The translations under genes were made by a program, and so were the position numbers. A stretch of 64,000 bases of DNA from the NCBI RefSeq assembly GCF_002263515.1, contig NZ_CP022752.1, positions 3,472,001 through 3,536,000 of the forward strand, written 5' to 3'. Origin of the DNA: Actinopolyspora erythraea (lineage in GTDB: Bacteria > Actinomycetota > Actinomycetes > Mycobacteriales > Pseudonocardiaceae). Positions 13,513 through 24,301 of this stretch are shown here, piece by piece (the stretch's first letter is position 1; each line of letters starts with the position of its first letter). The notes beneath the pieces are model-generated. The model made no database searches. It was not told the DNA's origin and was given only the letters and a program-made list of their open reading frames with translations.

Positions 13513-14706
13513 ATGCTCAAGCGGGCCGTATCGGCCGCACTGAGGTCGGGATTCCGCAGCGCACCACTGCCGGTGATGCTGGTGTTCACGTTTCTGCTCG
13601 GCACGCTGGCCGGGGTCAGCGCCGGGATCCAGCACGCGACGGCACGCGACCTGCTGCGGGCCGACGGTGCGCAGCGCATCGTGGTCTCGCCGTTGGACAG
13701 CAAGGGCACCGTCGGGCAGCTCAACACCGAGAAACTGGAGATGGTCCGCTCGGTTCCCGGTGTCGAATGGGCGGTCGGGGACTACGTCTCGTCGATCCGA
13801 AGCCCCGAGGGCAGTCCGCTGCCGCGGTTCTCGTTGGCGACGCACTCCTGGGGGAGCTACGTCCCCCCTCCGATCACCAGCGGCTCGGTGGCCGACGGGT
13901 TGGGGCTGGGACAGGTGGTGGTCCCGAGCCGCAGCCAGGGAGTGGACTTCACCCGTCACCTCGGCCGCACGCTCCGTTTCGCCTACAGCAGCGAGGCCGA
14001 GGACACTTCGCCGCCTTCACCTGACGAGGCGAGTTCCGAGGACGGGGCCGAGCAGGCCGCCGACATACCGAGGAAACCGCCGCTGGTCTCGGAGACGATC
14101 GAGCTGGAGATCGTGGCCACCTACGACGCCCGCTGGCACGCGGACGGACCGGAAACCGCCTACCTCTCGCCGGTGACCGCCGCGAAACTGGCTTCGGCCG
14201 CCGACGGCAAGACCGCGTCCCTGCTGCGGCTCACCAACGGCGCCGACCGGATCGGGGTGATGGTCGAGGACTCCCACGACCCGGAGGTGGTGGCCGAACG
14301 GTTACGCGAGATCGGGCTGGGGGCTTTCCCGCTGCCGCTGCGGGAGCGGAAGATGATCGCCACAGTGGACACTTGGCGCTACGTCGCGCTCGGTGGGCTG
14401 CTGGTCGGCGCGGCGCTGTTCGGGGTATTCGCCGCACGGCGGAACCGTGCCGAGGAGCCCCTCCCACGGGTGGCCGGCGTCGCCGCCGTATCCGGCCTGG
14501 CGGTGGCGGTTCCCGCGACCGTGCTGGGGATGCTGGGGGCACTGGCGCTGCGGGCCCCGATGGAGGCGTTCCTGGGGCTGCGGATCGACTGGTGGATGCT
14601 CGTGCCGAGTCCGGTGTGGATTCTGCTCGGGATGCTGCTCCCCGCGCTCGTCGCGGCGGCGGGCGCCTCGGTGTCCCGGGCGGGACGGCGACAGCGGAGT
14701 GCCTGA
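13513..14706 (+). CDS. MacB/FtsX-like ABC-type permease, orphan
   Basis: The 397-residue protein has an N-terminal membrane helix (LPVMLVFTFLLGTLAGVSAG, about residues 19-38), then an extracytoplasmic domain of about 240 residues like the periplasmic core of MacB/FtsX permeases. Three hydrophobic segments follow (about 287-305, 322-346, 365-385). The ATG at 13513 is preceded by GAGGGG. FtsX-type permeases normally pair with a cytoplasmic ATPase, but none is adjacent. An acidic, Ser/Pro-rich insert (about residues 161-190) interrupts the core domain. Substrate and role are unknown. Confidence 0.7.
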   Translation: MLKRAVSAALRSGFRSAPLPVMLVFTFLLGTLAGVSAGIQHATARDLLRADGAQRIVVSPLDSKGTVGQLNTEKLEMVRSVPGVEWAVGDYVSSIRSPEGSPLPRFSLATHSWGSYVPPPITSGSVADGLGLGQVVVPSRSQGVDFTRHLGRTLRFAYSSEAEDTSPPSPDEASSEDGAEQAADIPRKPPLVSETIELEIVATYDARWHADGPETAYLSPVTAAKLASAADGKTASLLRLTNGADRIGVMVEDSHDPEVVAERLREIGLGAFPLPLRERKMIATVDTWRYVALGGLLVGAALFGVFAARRNRAEEPLPRVAGVAAVSGLAVAVPATVLGMLGALALRAPMEAFLGLRIDWWMLVPSPVWILLGMLLPALVAAAGASVSRAGRRQRSA

Positions 14707-14766
14707 GCGGGCCGAGGTGGAGCGCCTTCCCGTCCCCGTCCACGCACCGGGTACCGAGCGGGAGGA

Positions 14767-15732
14767 TCAGCCGTTGACGGGCGAGACCGGACCACTGCCG
14801 TCGAGCACGCCGACCACGTTGCGGGCCGCCAGCACCGCCATGGCGGTACGCGTCTCGCTGGTGGCCGAACCCAGGTGCGGCACCATCACCGCGTTGTCCA
14901 GTTCGAGCAGTTCGGGATCCACCTCGGGTTCGTTCTCGAACACGTCCAGTCCGGCACCGGCTATGGTCTCCTCCCGCAGCGCCCGCGCCAGCGCCCGTTC
15001 GTCGACCACCGCTCCCCGGCTGGTGTTGACCAGCACGGCCGAGGACTTCATGCGGGACAGGGCGGCCTCGTCGATCAGATGCCTGGTCGAGTCGGTCAGC
15101 GGGCAGTGCAGCGAGACCACGTCCGAGCGTTCCAGCAGCTCCGGCATCGGCAGGAAGTCCGCGCCCAGCTCGTTCTCGACCTCGGCCGCCACCCGGTTCC
15201 TGGCGGTGTAGACGACGTCCATGCCGAAGGCGAGCGCTCGGCGGGCCACCGCGCGGCCGATCTGGCCCATCCCCACGATTCCCAGCGTCTTGCCCTGCAA
15301 CCCGCTGCCGAGCATGAACGAGAAGTTCCACGCCCAGGGGGTGCCCGAGCGGATCAGTCGCTCGCCCTCGGCGAGTCTGCGGGTGGTCATCAGCAACAGC
15401 CCGAACGTCAGATCCGCCGTGGCGTCGGTGAGCACCCCTGGTGTGTTGGTCAGCAGCACCCCGCGCTGGTCCAACGCCGCCACGTCGACGTTGTCGTAGC
15501 CCACGGCGACGTTGGCGACCACGCGCAGCGAGGAACCCGCCGCGTCGAGCAGCTCACCGTCGACGCGGTCGTGCAGCATGGTGACCACGGCATCCGCGCC
15601 GCGCACGGCCTCGTGCAGCTCGGCCGGGGTCATGGCCCGGTCCTGGTCGCACAGCCGCACCTCACCCGCCGATTCCAGCAGTCGCATCGCCGAGTCCGGA
15701 ATCCGACGGGTCACCAGGATTCGAGGAGTCAC
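14767..15732 (-). CDS. D-isomer-specific 2-hydroxyacid dehydrogenase (glyoxylate/hydroxypyruvate reductase-like)
   Basis: This NAD(P)-dependent dehydrogenase of 321 residues reduces 2-oxoacids; its sequence is closest in feel to glyoxylate/hydroxypyruvate reductases. The nucleotide-binding motif is TLGIVGMGQIG. The catalytic triad is visible as Arg in VNTSRGAVVDE, Glu in GLDVFENEPEV and His in MVPHLGSAT. Start GTG 15732 is chosen because GGAAGGG lies about eight bases upstream. It stands alone, convergent with the permease-like gene 60 nt away. Confidence 0.88.
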   Translation of the reverse strand: MTPRILVTRRIPDSAMRLLESAGEVRLCDQDRAMTPAELHEAVRGADAVVTMLHDRVDGELLDAAGSSLRVVANVAVGYDNVDVAALDQRGVLLTNTPGVLTDATADLTFGLLLMTTRRLAEGERLIRSGTPWAWNFSFMLGSGLQGKTLGIVGMGQIGRAVARRALAFGMDVVYTARNRVAAEVENELGADFLPMPELLERSDVVSLHCPLTDSTRHLIDEAALSRMKSSAVLVNTSRGAVVDERALARALREETIAGAGLDVFENEPEVDPELLELDNAVMVPHLGSATSETRTAMAVLAARNVVGVLDGSGPVSPVNG

Positions 15733-16022
15733 TCGTCCGTCCCTTCCTGAACCGACCGCCACTACGGTCGGGGCCGTTGACATCGCGCTTCCGCTCGGTC
15801 GGGCACGTTCCGGAGTCGAGGCGGTTCCGGAAACCCTCCCAACGGGAGGCGTACCACCGGGCACGCCCGGCACGGGCACCGGGAGGCGGCACCCCACCCC
15901 GTGACCGAACCGGCTTCGGATTCTCCCGCGCCGTCAGTCACCGAACGTCCCGAGGTGCTTCGCCTTCCCGGGGCGCCCGGCCACGGCCGCGTGGAGGTGG
16001 GGCCGGAGGGCCCGGCGAGGAG

Positions 16023-17426
16023 TCACTCGGAGCGCGTCCGCTGTTGATCACCGCGCACTATGCCGCGCAGTTTCGGCACGCGGTCGGCCAACGTACGTTC
16101 CTCACCCCGACCGCTGGGCTCGTAGTAGTCCCTACCGACCAGCTGGTCGGGGGGATACTGCTGTTCGAGCACCCCTTCCGGACGGTCGTGCGGATAGCGG
16201 TACCCGATGGCGTTGCCCTGCCATTCGGCCCCCGCGTAGTGTCCGTCCCGCAGATGCGCGGGCACGGTCCCCGCTCTGCCCGCACGCACGTCGGCCAGCG
16301 CCTCGTCGATCGCGGTGATGACGGCGTTGGACTTCGGCGCGGTCGCCAGGTGCACGGTGGTCTGCGCGAGTGCCAGCCTGGCCTCCGGCATCCCGATGAA
16401 CTGGACCGCCTGACTGGTGGCGACGGCGCTCTGCAACGCGGTGGGATCTGCCATGCCCACGTCCTCGCTGGCGTGCACCACCAGTCTGCGGGCGATGAAC
16501 CGCGGGTCCTCGCCCGCCTCGATCATTCTGGCCAGGTAGTGCAGCGCGGCGTCCACGTCCGACCCCCGGATGGACTTGATGAACGCGCTCGCGACGTCGT
16601 AGTGCTGGTCGCCGTCACGGTCGTAGCGCACGGCCGCCTTGTCCACGGTCGCCTCGACCGTGGCCAGATCGATGGTGTCCGTGCCGGTGGCCCCGGCAGC
16701 TTCGGCCGCCGCCTCCAGTGCCGTCAGCGCGCGACGCGCGTCACCCCCGGCGAGGGAGACCAGGTGCCGCTCGGCTTCCTCCGCCAGCCGGAAGGCGCCG
16801 TCCAGCCCACGCTGTTCGCGCAACGCGCGCAGCACCAACTGTTCGACCTCCTGCTCACCGAGCGGTCGCAGCTGCAGTACCAACGAACGCGAAAGCAGCG
16901 GTGAGACCACGGAGAACGAGGGATTCTCGGTGGTGGCCGCCACCAACAGCACTGTGCGGTCCTCGACGGCCGACAGCAGCGCGTCCTGCTGGGTCTTGGA
17001 GAACCGGTGGACCTCGTCGATGAACAGCACGGTGGCCTCTCCCGAGTGACCGAGCCTGCGGCGCGCCTCCTCGATCACACCACGCACCTCCTTGACCCCG
17101 GCGGACAGGGCGGACAGCGCCACGAAGCGGCGACCGGTCGCCTGCGAGACCAGTCCCGCCAGCGTGGTCTTGCCGGTGCCGGGCGGCCCGTGCAGCAGCA
17201 CCGAGGCGGGTGCCGCTCCCTCCACGAGACGTCGCAGCGGGGCTCCCGATCCGAGGAGGTGATCCTGTCCGATGACTTCGTCGAGCGTCCTGGGACGCAT
17301 CCGCACCGCCAGTGGCGCGTTCTCGGCGAGTCGCTGCTCGGCGCGGTCCTCCGCGTCGGCGCCGAACAGGCCGCCGTCGAGCAGACCGCTGTGCAACGAA
17401 CCGTTGTCGAACAGACCATCAGTCAC
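16023..17426 (-). CDS. rarA: Replication-associated recombination protein A (RarA/MgsA AAA+ ATPase)
   Basis: RarA is a AAA+ ATPase acting at stalled forks and related to clamp loaders. The 467-residue protein has [16 protein letters not shown], Walker [10 protein letters not shown], Walker [19 protein letters not shown], sensor [10 protein letters not shown], and the C-terminal tetramerisation domain with [22 protein letters not shown] and [19 protein letters not shown]. The start is GTG 17426 without a strong ribosome-binding site. It sits in the aspS-rarA-alaS neighbourhood usual for actinobacteria. Confidence 0.95.
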   Translation of the reverse strand: MTDGLFDNGSLHSGLLDGGLFGADAEDRAEQRLAENAPLAVRMRPRTLDEVIGQDHLLGSGAPLRRLVEGAAPASVLLHGPPGTGKTTLAGLVSQATGRRFVALSALSAGVKEVRGVIEEARRRLGHSGEATVLFIDEVHRFSKTQQDALLSAVEDRTVLLVAATTENPSFSVVSPLLSRSLVLQLRPLGEQEVEQLVLRALREQRGLDGAFRLAEEAERHLVSLAGGDARRALTALEAAAEAAGATGTDTIDLATVEATVDKAAVRYDRDGDQHYDVASAFIKSIRGSDVDAALHYLARMIEAGEDPRFIARRLVVHASEDVGMADPTALQSAVATSQAVQFIGMPEARLALAQTTVHLATAPKSNAVITAIDEALADVRAGRAGTVPAHLRDGHYAGAEWQGNAIGYRYPHDRPEGVLEQQYPPDQLVGRDYYEPSGRGEERTLADRVPKLRGIVRGDQQRTRSE

Positions 17427-17494
17427 GTTCCCGACGCTACCCGCGTCGCCCCGCCCCGGGCGTGCGGGACGGGACGGTTCGCCGGGCAGCGGGG

Positions 17495-19012
17495 TCAGCT
17501 CTTGCCGGGCATCGCCAGCTCCACGTCGCAGGAGTCCTTACGCCGCTGCTCCGCCCAGTGCTCGATGGCCTGGTGGCAGGCACGGTCCAGGTGGCGCAGC
17601 AACGTCATGTCCACATGAGCGCTGCGCGTGCGGGGCAGCTGTTCCAGCCTGTCCTGCAGCTGGGGCAGCCGCAGGAAGGTGGCGTTGCCGTGCAACCTCA
17701 CCCTGGCGTGGTCCTCCTCGTGTTCGATCTCCACGGAAAGCCTGGAGACCTCCCAGGCGGTCTTGATCACCGCCGCGACGATGCCGGTGAGCACACCGAT
17801 CAGCAGATCGGTGGCCAGGATGGTGCCGGCGGTGAGTAGCAGGATGAACGCTTCGGAACGCTGTTCCCGGAGCAGCGTGGCGACCTGCCGCACCCCGAGC
17901 AGCTTCCAACCCGCGTGCACCAGCAGCGCCGCGAGGGTGGCCAGCGGGATGTAGGAGAGCAGTCCCGGCAGCAGCACCACGAACAACAGGAGCCAGCAAC
18001 CGTGCAGCACGCGGGAGAGCTTGGTTCGCGCTCCGGCGTGCACGTTGGCGGTGCTGCGCACGATCACCGCGGTCATCGGCAGCGCGCCGAGCACCCCGCA
18101 GACCGCGTTGCCGGTCCCCTGAGCCACCAGTTCGGCGTTGTACCGCGTCTTGGGACCGTCGTGCATCCGGTCCACCGCGGCCGCGCTGAACAGGCTTTCC
18201 GCCGAGGCGATCAGCGCGAAGGTCAGGATCGAGCCGAGCACCGCGAAACTGGTCGCCGCGCCGAAGTCCGCCGGCGAGGGGATGTTGAGCGTCTCCAGCA
18301 GGGAACCGACCCGGATCGTGTCCAACGGGAACCGCAGCATGTAGGTGAGCACCGCGGCGAAGACCACTCCCACCAGGGGGGCGGGAACGATCCGCAGGCG
18401 GTTGGGCAACCGTCCCCACAGCACCATGGTCAGCAGGGTGGCCACCGCGATGGTGACTCCCGCCCGACCCGCCGGGGTGGTGAACACGGCGTGGAACAGT
18501 TCGGGCAGCCGCGCGAACTTGGCCGCGGTGTTCGAGGGCTGGTCCAGCCCCCCGATGGGGTAGATCTGGCCGAGGATGAGCACCAGACCGATCCCGGCCA
18601 GCAGCCCTTGGATCACCGAGGGCGAGATGGCGCGGAACCACGTCCCGACGCCGGTAAGCCCCATCACGATCTGCAACAGGCCCGCGCCGAGCACGACCAC
18701 TCCCAGCATGGCGAGGCCGTGCTGGGCGATGGTGGAGGCGACCAGCACGGTCAGGCCAGCCGCCGGGCCACTGACCTGCATGGTGCTGCCCGGCATGCAG
18801 CCGACCACGATGCCGCCGACTATGCCTGTGACGATGCCCAGTTCGGCGGGCACTCCGGAGGCCACGGCGATGCCCACGCACAGTGGTAAGGCCACCAGGA
18901 ACACCACGAGCGAGGCTCCGAGATCGAAGCCGAACACCGACTTGTTCCGGCGAAGGTGCTCACCCAGGGAGCCCGGTCGAGCCGGGCTCGGGGACTCGAG
19001 TTGTGTGGTCAC
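17495..19012 (-). CDS. SulP family anion transporter with STAS domain
   Basis: The 505-residue protein has 10 or more membrane segments and SulP landmarks: [27 protein letters not shown] near the start, and [30 protein letters not shown] in the core. A C-terminal cytoplasmic STAS domain covers roughly residues 410-500. SulP carriers move sulfate, bicarbonate or related anions. Many actinobacterial members carry a fused carbonic anhydrase, but here the protein ends after STAS, so bicarbonate is not indicated directly. Start GTG 19012. No sulfate or carbon-concentrating genes are nearby. Confidence 0.88.
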   Translation of the reverse strand: MTTQLESPSPARPGSLGEHLRRNKSVFGFDLGASLVVFLVALPLCVGIAVASGVPAELGIVTGIVGGIVVGCMPGSTMQVSGPAAGLTVLVASTIAQHGLAMLGVVVLGAGLLQIVMGLTGVGTWFRAISPSVIQGLLAGIGLVLILGQIYPIGGLDQPSNTAAKFARLPELFHAVFTTPAGRAGVTIAVATLLTMVLWGRLPNRLRIVPAPLVGVVFAAVLTYMLRFPLDTIRVGSLLETLNIPSPADFGAATSFAVLGSILTFALIASAESLFSAAAVDRMHDGPKTRYNAELVAQGTGNAVCGVLGALPMTAVIVRSTANVHAGARTKLSRVLHGCWLLLFVVLLPGLLSYIPLATLAALLVHAGWKLLGVRQVATLLREQRSEAFILLLTAGTILATDLLIGVLTGIVAAVIKTAWEVSRLSVEIEHEEDHARVRLHGNATFLRLPQLQDRLEQLPRTRSAHVDMTLLRHLDRACHQAIEHWAEQRRKDSCDVELAMPGKS

Positions 19013-19699
19013 GATTCACTCCGTGAGAGTTCGACAGGCCCGTGTCGGTGAATCGACACCGTGGGCCCGCGGGGACGTCAGTCGAAACTTGTCGCTGGTA
19101 CGAGTTGGAATCCGTTCCGGAAATCCCGGTCGGGTACTGGGATTACTCGGTCGGCGCGTCGTCCGTCCCCGGTCGGGGGCGGTGGCCCGCTCCCGGTGCG
19201 GCCGAGTCGCCACCCTGCGGGATCGTCGTGCACCCGAGCGGAAGCCACACCGCGGAACGGGCGCTGCCCGGCCGGGTGCGTGGCTGTCCACCGGTGCGGT
19301 TCCCGTGCGGGATGGAACTCGACTCGGACGGACTTCTCGGAGCTCCTCGCGGAACGGTTCGCCAGGCTGCGCGGTTTCCGGCACGTGACCGGGTACCCCG
19401 GGAAAATTCACAGAGCACGTCACGGTCGACTCACGCCAGCACCCTGTCTTCCCGTGATACGGCGTTCACGAGGCGGAACCGCTCATCCCTTCACCGACCG
19501 GGTGATCCGGTCGGGAAGGAACCGCTCCGAAAGGACCTCTTGAAATGGGTTTCGGAGGACTCGCGTCACTGCGAGGAGAATTCGACGGGGAGACCCGCGG
19601 GGCTGTCTCGCCCGGTGGGATAACCGCCGCTGTCGCGAAGACGAAACCAGGGACCTCGCGAGCAGCGCAGGTCCCCGTCAAACCGAATCGGCTGTCGGA
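19013..19699. other. Intergenic region, no gene recognised
   Basis: This 687-bp stretch lies upstream of the SulP gene. Open frames on both strands are Arg/Ser/Pro-rich, lack good start signals and resemble no family. It probably holds the SulP promoter and degraded or non-coding sequence. Confidence 0.5.
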
Positions 19700-20092
19700 T
19701 CACCTGCGATAGACCTGAAGTCTCGCCTGCGAGTGAGCTGATCTGCACTTCGTCGAGGAACCACCCGAAGTGCGAATGTTTCTCGCGTGTTCTCGGGTGT
19801 CAGTTCGTTCCTGGACGGGACGAGTTTTCATGGCTCGCGCGTTTCGCGAGCGTTCGGCCCGTCGTCCACCCCGCCGGACGAACTCGGCCACGCCGGGACG
19901 CTTGCGGAGCTTCTCGCTCTCGCACGGAGCACCCTGCTCGGTTTTGTACTCCCCGGGCGCGACCCTTCCGACCTGGGGCACGGCGCCGACGGAGTGCATC
20001 GGGGAAAGGACGAGGAGAGTCACGGCGAACGACAGGAACAGCGCCGCCCGCAGCACCGAAACGAAGCCCGTCTTCACCGCTGCCCTTGTCAT
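19700..20092 (-). CDS. Small secreted protein, unknown function
   Basis: This 130-residue frame starts MTRAAVKTG and has a good signal peptide: a basic N-terminus, hydrophobic core AALFLSFAVTLLVLS, and a likely cleavage near SVGA-VP (about residue 37). The mature part is short, very basic and Arg/Ser/Thr-rich, with two cysteines. GGGGGTGA precedes the ATG. Codon use is less biased than in neighbours. I do not recognise a family; the signal peptide and ribosome-binding site are the main support, and it may be a species-specific or decaying gene. Confidence 0.45.
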   Translation of the reverse strand: MTRAAVKTGFVSVLRAALFLSFAVTLLVLSPMHSVGAVPQVGRVAPGEYKTEQGAPCESEKLRKRPGVAEFVRRGGRRAERSRNARAMKTRPVQERTDTREHARNIRTSGGSSTKCRSAHSQARLQVYRR

Positions 20093-20567
20093 CGTCACCC
20101 CCGACGGCCGAACCGCCCCACACTGACCGACCCACACTGTCTGTTGCGGACATTCCCGATAGTACCCGAGGAATGTGTATTGGAGGTGAACCAGGAGTAA
20201 CCCGAAACGGTAAGAAATCCCGGCCAGCGCCGCTGGTCGCGACGAACACGATAATTTGTTCAGGTCAGCGGACCGAGGAGAAAATCAATACAACCTTCGA
20301 GTGAAAGATATCGCACACTACTCAACCGCCTCGTCACCAGACCGAGCAATACGTGAAAAATACGGTGAACTCGAACGTCAGCCCGCCGGTTCGACCGCCG
20401 ACGGACGACACCTGAGGATTCCGCCGATCGGCCGGAGCGGGAACTTCTCCCACGAGGAACCGGACTCCGGCACACGCGCCGGAATCAGCGGGGCGGGCCG
20501 GCCACTCACCGCGGAGCACGGCAGGAGCGGTCGTCGTCGTGGCCGCTTCCCGAAGAACGAGTCGTTC
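20093..20567. other. Intergenic region, no gene recognised
   Basis: This 475-bp spacer between the small secreted protein and the APH-like gene is less GC-rich near 20210-20340. Frames here are short and lack family resemblance. Confidence 0.45.
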
Positions 20568-21773
20568 TCAGCGGAACGCCGGGTAGGGGCGCAGCTCCAA
20601 CGCACCGGAACCGAACCGCTCCACCAGCGCGCGCACCATCCGCTCGGCATAAGCGGCGACCTCCGGCATGCCGCCCGCCTCGGCATCCTTGCCCAGCCGC
20701 TGCCAGCGGTCGGCGAGAGCGGTGCTGCGACGCGGTGACGGCATGTGGGCGTCGATGGGGCCGTCCAACTGTCCGTCCCGGGGCAGGAACCACCAGGTCG
20801 ACACCCAGACCCAGAGCAGCTGGGCGTCCAGCAACCGGGGCATCAGAACCGCGTCGTCGTCCAGGTCCGACCAGACCTCGACGATCTCCGAACGCCAGGT
20901 GGCCAGCATGTTGTCCACCAGCCCCGAGGGCATCGCATAGGAGCACCAGGAGGAGGGGAACGGGAACTGCAGGTAGGCGGCGTCCAGTGCGATGTCACGA
21001 ACGCACGCCCATTCGAAGTCCAGGAACCGCACTCCGTTGCCCGTCACCAGACTGTTGTCCGGACAGATGTCGGAAGGGCTGAAGGAACGGTACCTGGTGG
21101 AGCCCAGCAACCCGGCGGCGGAGTCGAGGCGGGCACGCATCTCCTCGGGCAGCGACAGGTCCAGGGAGCGCGCCAGCAGTTCGGGGAGTTCCCGCAGCGA
21201 ACGCTGGATGTCGTCGGCGACCGGATCGGTCCACGACTCGACCCCGATCCTGCGCATCAGGGCGTCGAAGTCCGCTTCCCGGCCCGCCATCGAGGTGTGC
21301 AGCCTACCCAGGGCTCGTGCCCACGCCAGCAGTGAGCGCTCGGCCGCCCGCGGGTCGTCGGCGAACAGCACGTCGGCCAGGTTGGCGCCCCGCCCGAGGT
21401 CCTCGAGCACCAGCAGCCGCTTCTCGGTGTCCTGAGCGATCAGCTCCGGCCCCACCCGCAGTTCCGGCGGAAGAGCCGTGGCCAGTTGACAACTGGCCGC
21501 CTCGTGGGCGAACGGATCGGCGTACCCTTTGGCCGGAACCGCTCCGTAGTGCTTGACCACGAGGGTGCGCGGCAGTTCGAACGGTGTCTCGGCGACACGC
21601 ACCCGCATCACGACCGATCGGCCACTACCGCCCAGATCCTCCGGGTCGGCAAGCCGGACGGGTGCACCCGTTCTACGGGTGAGCACGGTCTCGGCAGTAC
21701 CGAGCGTATCGGTAACCTCCGCACTCGCGGGCACACGAACCTCCGGCGGACCGGTGGTGATTTCCACGCTCAT
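20568..21773 (-). CDS. Aminoglycoside phosphotransferase-fold (APH/choline kinase-like) protein
   Basis: The 401-residue protein has the APH kinase layout: an N-lobe with the ATP-binding lysine in RTLVVKHYG, hinge LLVLEDLGRG, catalytic loop SPSDICPDNSLV and metal-binding FLDFEWAC. In the catalytic loop the usual HxDxxxxN reads SxDxxxxN, so the Asp and Asn are kept but the His is Ser. It may phosphorylate a small alcohol or be a non-canonical kinase; antibiotic resistance should not be assumed. ATG 21773 has GGAGA upstream. It lies alone, about 370 nt downstream of aspS on the same strand. Confidence 0.75.
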   Translation of the reverse strand: MSVEITTGPPEVRVPASAEVTDTLGTAETVLTRRTGAPVRLADPEDLGGSGRSVVMRVRVAETPFELPRTLVVKHYGAVPAKGYADPFAHEAASCQLATALPPELRVGPELIAQDTEKRLLVLEDLGRGANLADVLFADDPRAAERSLLAWARALGRLHTSMAGREADFDALMRRIGVESWTDPVADDIQRSLRELPELLARSLDLSLPEEMRARLDSAAGLLGSTRYRSFSPSDICPDNSLVTGNGVRFLDFEWACVRDIALDAAYLQFPFPSSWCSYAMPSGLVDNMLATWRSEIVEVWSDLDDDAVLMPRLLDAQLLWVWVSTWWFLPRDGQLDGPIDAHMPSPRRSTALADRWQRLGKDAEAGGMPEVAAYAERMVRALVERFGSGALELRPYPAFR

Positions 21774-22145
21774 CGTCTCCAGACCCTACCGCCACCGCCC
21801 GATTCTCCACGGGCCTGACCGGTTAAGTTACACCCGACTCGGGTAACGGTCTTGCGTACCGAGGGTATCCGCAAGAACACGACCACCCTCCACCGTTACG
21901 CGGCCACCGAGTGCTCGGCAACCCTTGCCACCGTGGTGAGCTACCCGTTCCGGCGACGGATTAATCCCGGGCGGGGTTGCACGGTGTTTCCGAGTCGTTA
22001 CGAACCGTCGGGAAGACACCACCACCTCCGGACCACCGGCTCCGGAGGCCGGGGACGGACGGGGACACGGCCTTCCGAACCGGGCCCCCGCCCGGGTGAC
22101 GTAGTGGGGCCGCGGAATCGGCCCCGAGCGCGCGGCGAATCGAAC
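21774..22145. other. Intergenic region, no gene recognised
   Basis: This 372-bp spacer separates aspS from the APH-like gene. The sequence beside the APH-like gene is moderately AT-rich and probably carries its promoter. Frames are short and not protein-like. Confidence 0.45.
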
Positions 22146-23951
22146 TCAGCTCTGTTCCTGGGAGCTCCTGCCCTCCCCGGCGACACCGCGACGGGCCGGT
22201 TTGGCGTCGACCCCCGCCTCCTTGCGCTGCTCGGCGGTAATCGGCGCGGGGGCGCCGGTGAGCGGATCGAACCCGCCACCGCTCTTGGGGAAGGCGATCA
22301 CGTCACGCAGCGACTCAGCACCGGTGAGCAGCATGCAGATGCGGTCCCAGCCGAAGGCGACCCCGCCGTGCGGCGGCGGGCCGTACCGGAAGGCCTCCAG
22401 CAGGAAACCGAACTTCTCCTCGGCCTGCTCCCTGGAGATGCCGAGCACCTCGAACACCCGCTGCTGCATCTCCCAGCGATGGATGCGGACCGAGCCACCG
22501 CCGATCTCGTTGCCGTTGCACACCAGGTCGTAGGCGCTGGCCAGGGCCTGCTGCGGGTTCTGCTCGAAGCTGTCGGCCCATTCCGGCACCGGTGCGGTGA
22601 ACGGGTGGTGCACGGCCGTGTAGCGGCCGCTGCCGACGGCGACGTCGTCACTGTCGTCGACGGACTCGAACATCGGGGCGTCGACGATCCACACGAACGA
22701 CCAGGCCTGGTGGTCGATGAGCCCGCAGTTCTCCGCGACCTCCAGCCGAACCGCGCCGAGCAGGGCCCGCGAGGGGCCCGGCTGCCCGGCCGCGAAGAAC
22801 ACGCAGTCGCCCGGGGAGGCACCGACCGCCTTGGCCAGCCCCTCCCGCTCCTCCTCGGAGAGGTTCTTGGCCACCGGACCGGACAGCGTCCCGTCGGAAC
22901 CGACGAGCACGTAGGCCAGCCCCTTCGCCCCGCGTTGCTTGGCCCACTCCTGCCAGGCGTCCAGCTGTCGACGCGGCTGGTCGGCGCCGCCGGGCATGAC
23001 CACGGCACCGACGTAGGGGGCCTGGAACACCCGGAAGGGGGTCTCCCGGAAGTACTCGGTGAGATCGGTCAGTTCGAGTCCGAACCGCAGGTCCGGTTTG
23101 TCCGTACCGTAGCGTGCCATCGCCTCGGCGTAGGGCAGCCGAGGGATCGGCGCGGGGATCTCGTGATCGGCCAGCTCCCGCCACAGGGCTCGGACGACGC
23201 GCTCGCTGATGTCGATGACGTCCTCGGCGTCGACGAAGCTCATCTCGATGTCGAGCTGGGTGAACTCCGGCTGCCGGTCGGCCCGGAAGTCCTCGTCACG
23301 GTAACAACGGGCTATCTGGAAGTAGCGTTCCAGACCGCCCACCATCAGCAGCTGCTTGAACAGCTGCGGGGACTGCGGCAGCGCGTACCAGCTGCCGGGT
23401 TGCAGGCGGGCCGGGATCAGGAAGTCACGGGCGCCCTCGGGAGTGGAGCGCGTCATCGTGGGGGTCTCGACCTCGACGAACTCCTGTCCGTGCAGCACCT
23501 CGCGTGCGATGCGGTTGGCCTCGCTGCGCATCCTGATCGCCTTGGCCGGTCCGGACCGGCGCAGATCCAGGTAGCGGTGCCGCAGCCGGACGTCCTCGCC
23601 CACATCGAGGTGCTCGTCCACCGGGAAGGGCAGCGGGGCCGACTCGGAGAGCACCTCGAGATCGGTGGCGGTCACCTCGATGGTCCCCGTCGGGATCTCG
23701 GGATTCTCGTTGCCCTCGGGGCGAAGCGAGATCTCCCCGGTGAGCCGGACGCAGAACTCGGCACGCAACCGGTGCGCCCGCTCGGCCATCTCGCCCTCGC
23801 GGAAGACCACCTGCGCCACTCCCGAGGCATCGCGCAGATCGATGAAGATCACTCCACCGTGATCACGGCGACGCGCCACCCATCCGGCGAGGGTGACGGA
23901 CTGCCCGGCTTGGTCGGCACGGAGCGAGCCGGCCTGGTGCGTGCGCATCAC
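22146..23951 (-). CDS. aspS: Aspartate-tRNA ligase
   Basis: AspRS charges tRNA-Asp. The 601-residue class II synthetase has an N-terminal OB fold ([23 protein letters not shown]), the catalytic core ([48 protein letters not shown]) and the bacterial GAD insertion, ending with [23 protein letters not shown]. The sequence follows the mycobacterial AspRS closely over its length. GTG 23951 and ATG 23948 are both possible; AAAGGAG is better spaced for the GTG. It is divergent from an HTH regulator. Confidence 0.97.
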   Translation of the reverse strand: MMRTHQAGSLRADQAGQSVTLAGWVARRRDHGGVIFIDLRDASGVAQVVFREGEMAERAHRLRAEFCVRLTGEISLRPEGNENPEIPTGTIEVTATDLEVLSESAPLPFPVDEHLDVGEDVRLRHRYLDLRRSGPAKAIRMRSEANRIAREVLHGQEFVEVETPTMTRSTPEGARDFLIPARLQPGSWYALPQSPQLFKQLLMVGGLERYFQIARCYRDEDFRADRQPEFTQLDIEMSFVDAEDVIDISERVVRALWRELADHEIPAPIPRLPYAEAMARYGTDKPDLRFGLELTDLTEYFRETPFRVFQAPYVGAVVMPGGADQPRRQLDAWQEWAKQRGAKGLAYVLVGSDGTLSGPVAKNLSEEEREGLAKAVGASPGDCVFFAAGQPGPSRALLGAVRLEVAENCGLIDHQAWSFVWIVDAPMFESVDDSDDVAVGSGRYTAVHHPFTAPVPEWADSFEQNPQQALASAYDLVCNGNEIGGGSVRIHRWEMQQRVFEVLGISREQAEEKFGFLLEAFRYGPPPHGGVAFGWDRICMLLTGAESLRDVIAFPKSGGGFDPLTGAPAPITAEQRKEAGVDAKPARRGVAGEGRSSQEQS

Positions 23952-24301
23952 GGCTGCTGATCTCCTTTACGGCGTGAACGGGGGTGCTCCTCCAGGTGAG
24001 GACCACTCCAGGCTAGCCAACGCCACCCGCTCACCTCGCACCAGGTTTCGGGTCCGCACCGGGTCATCGACACCGCGTCCCCACACCTCCGGACCCCGGT
24101 GTCGTTGAACGTGGCAGAAGAATTCGAGGAGATCTCCGGGACGGACGAACCCGCCCCCGAACCACGGGGCGGAAAGCCCCGGGCACGGCCGAATCGGTAA
24201 CGTCCATCTTTCTGGGACGTCCAATTCCCGCAATCTCGTTGCACGAACGTGATCAGTGCAATTAGCGTTCCGCGCGAGGCTAGCCAGCGCGAGGAGTGGT
24301 G
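23952..24301. promoter_or_regulatory. Divergent aspS / HTH regulator spacer
   Basis: This 350-bp spacer must hold promoters for aspS (minus) and the HTH gene (plus). No gene, leader-peptide attenuator or T-box is visible. The segment just upstream of the HTH gene (about 24200-24260) is more AT-rich than average. Confidence 0.4.

Noticed and set aside
15835..15849. CCTCCC-AAC-GGGAGG hairpin downstream of rarA
   Set aside because: The stem is only 6 bp, lies 170 nt past the stop and is not distinguishable from chance GC pairing.
19042..19623. 193-codon plus-strand frame upstream of the SulP gene
   Set aside because: The composition is Arg/Ser/Pro-rich, there is no ribosome-binding site and no family resemblance; it looks like chance openness.
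20256..20738. 160-codon plus-strand frame overlapping the APH-like gene end
   Set aside because: Its second half is antisense to the APH-like gene and the first half has no coding signature.
20568..21773. Aminoglycoside resistance gene
   Set aside because: The APH fold is shared by many metabolic kinases, the catalytic loop is atypical and there is no resistance context.
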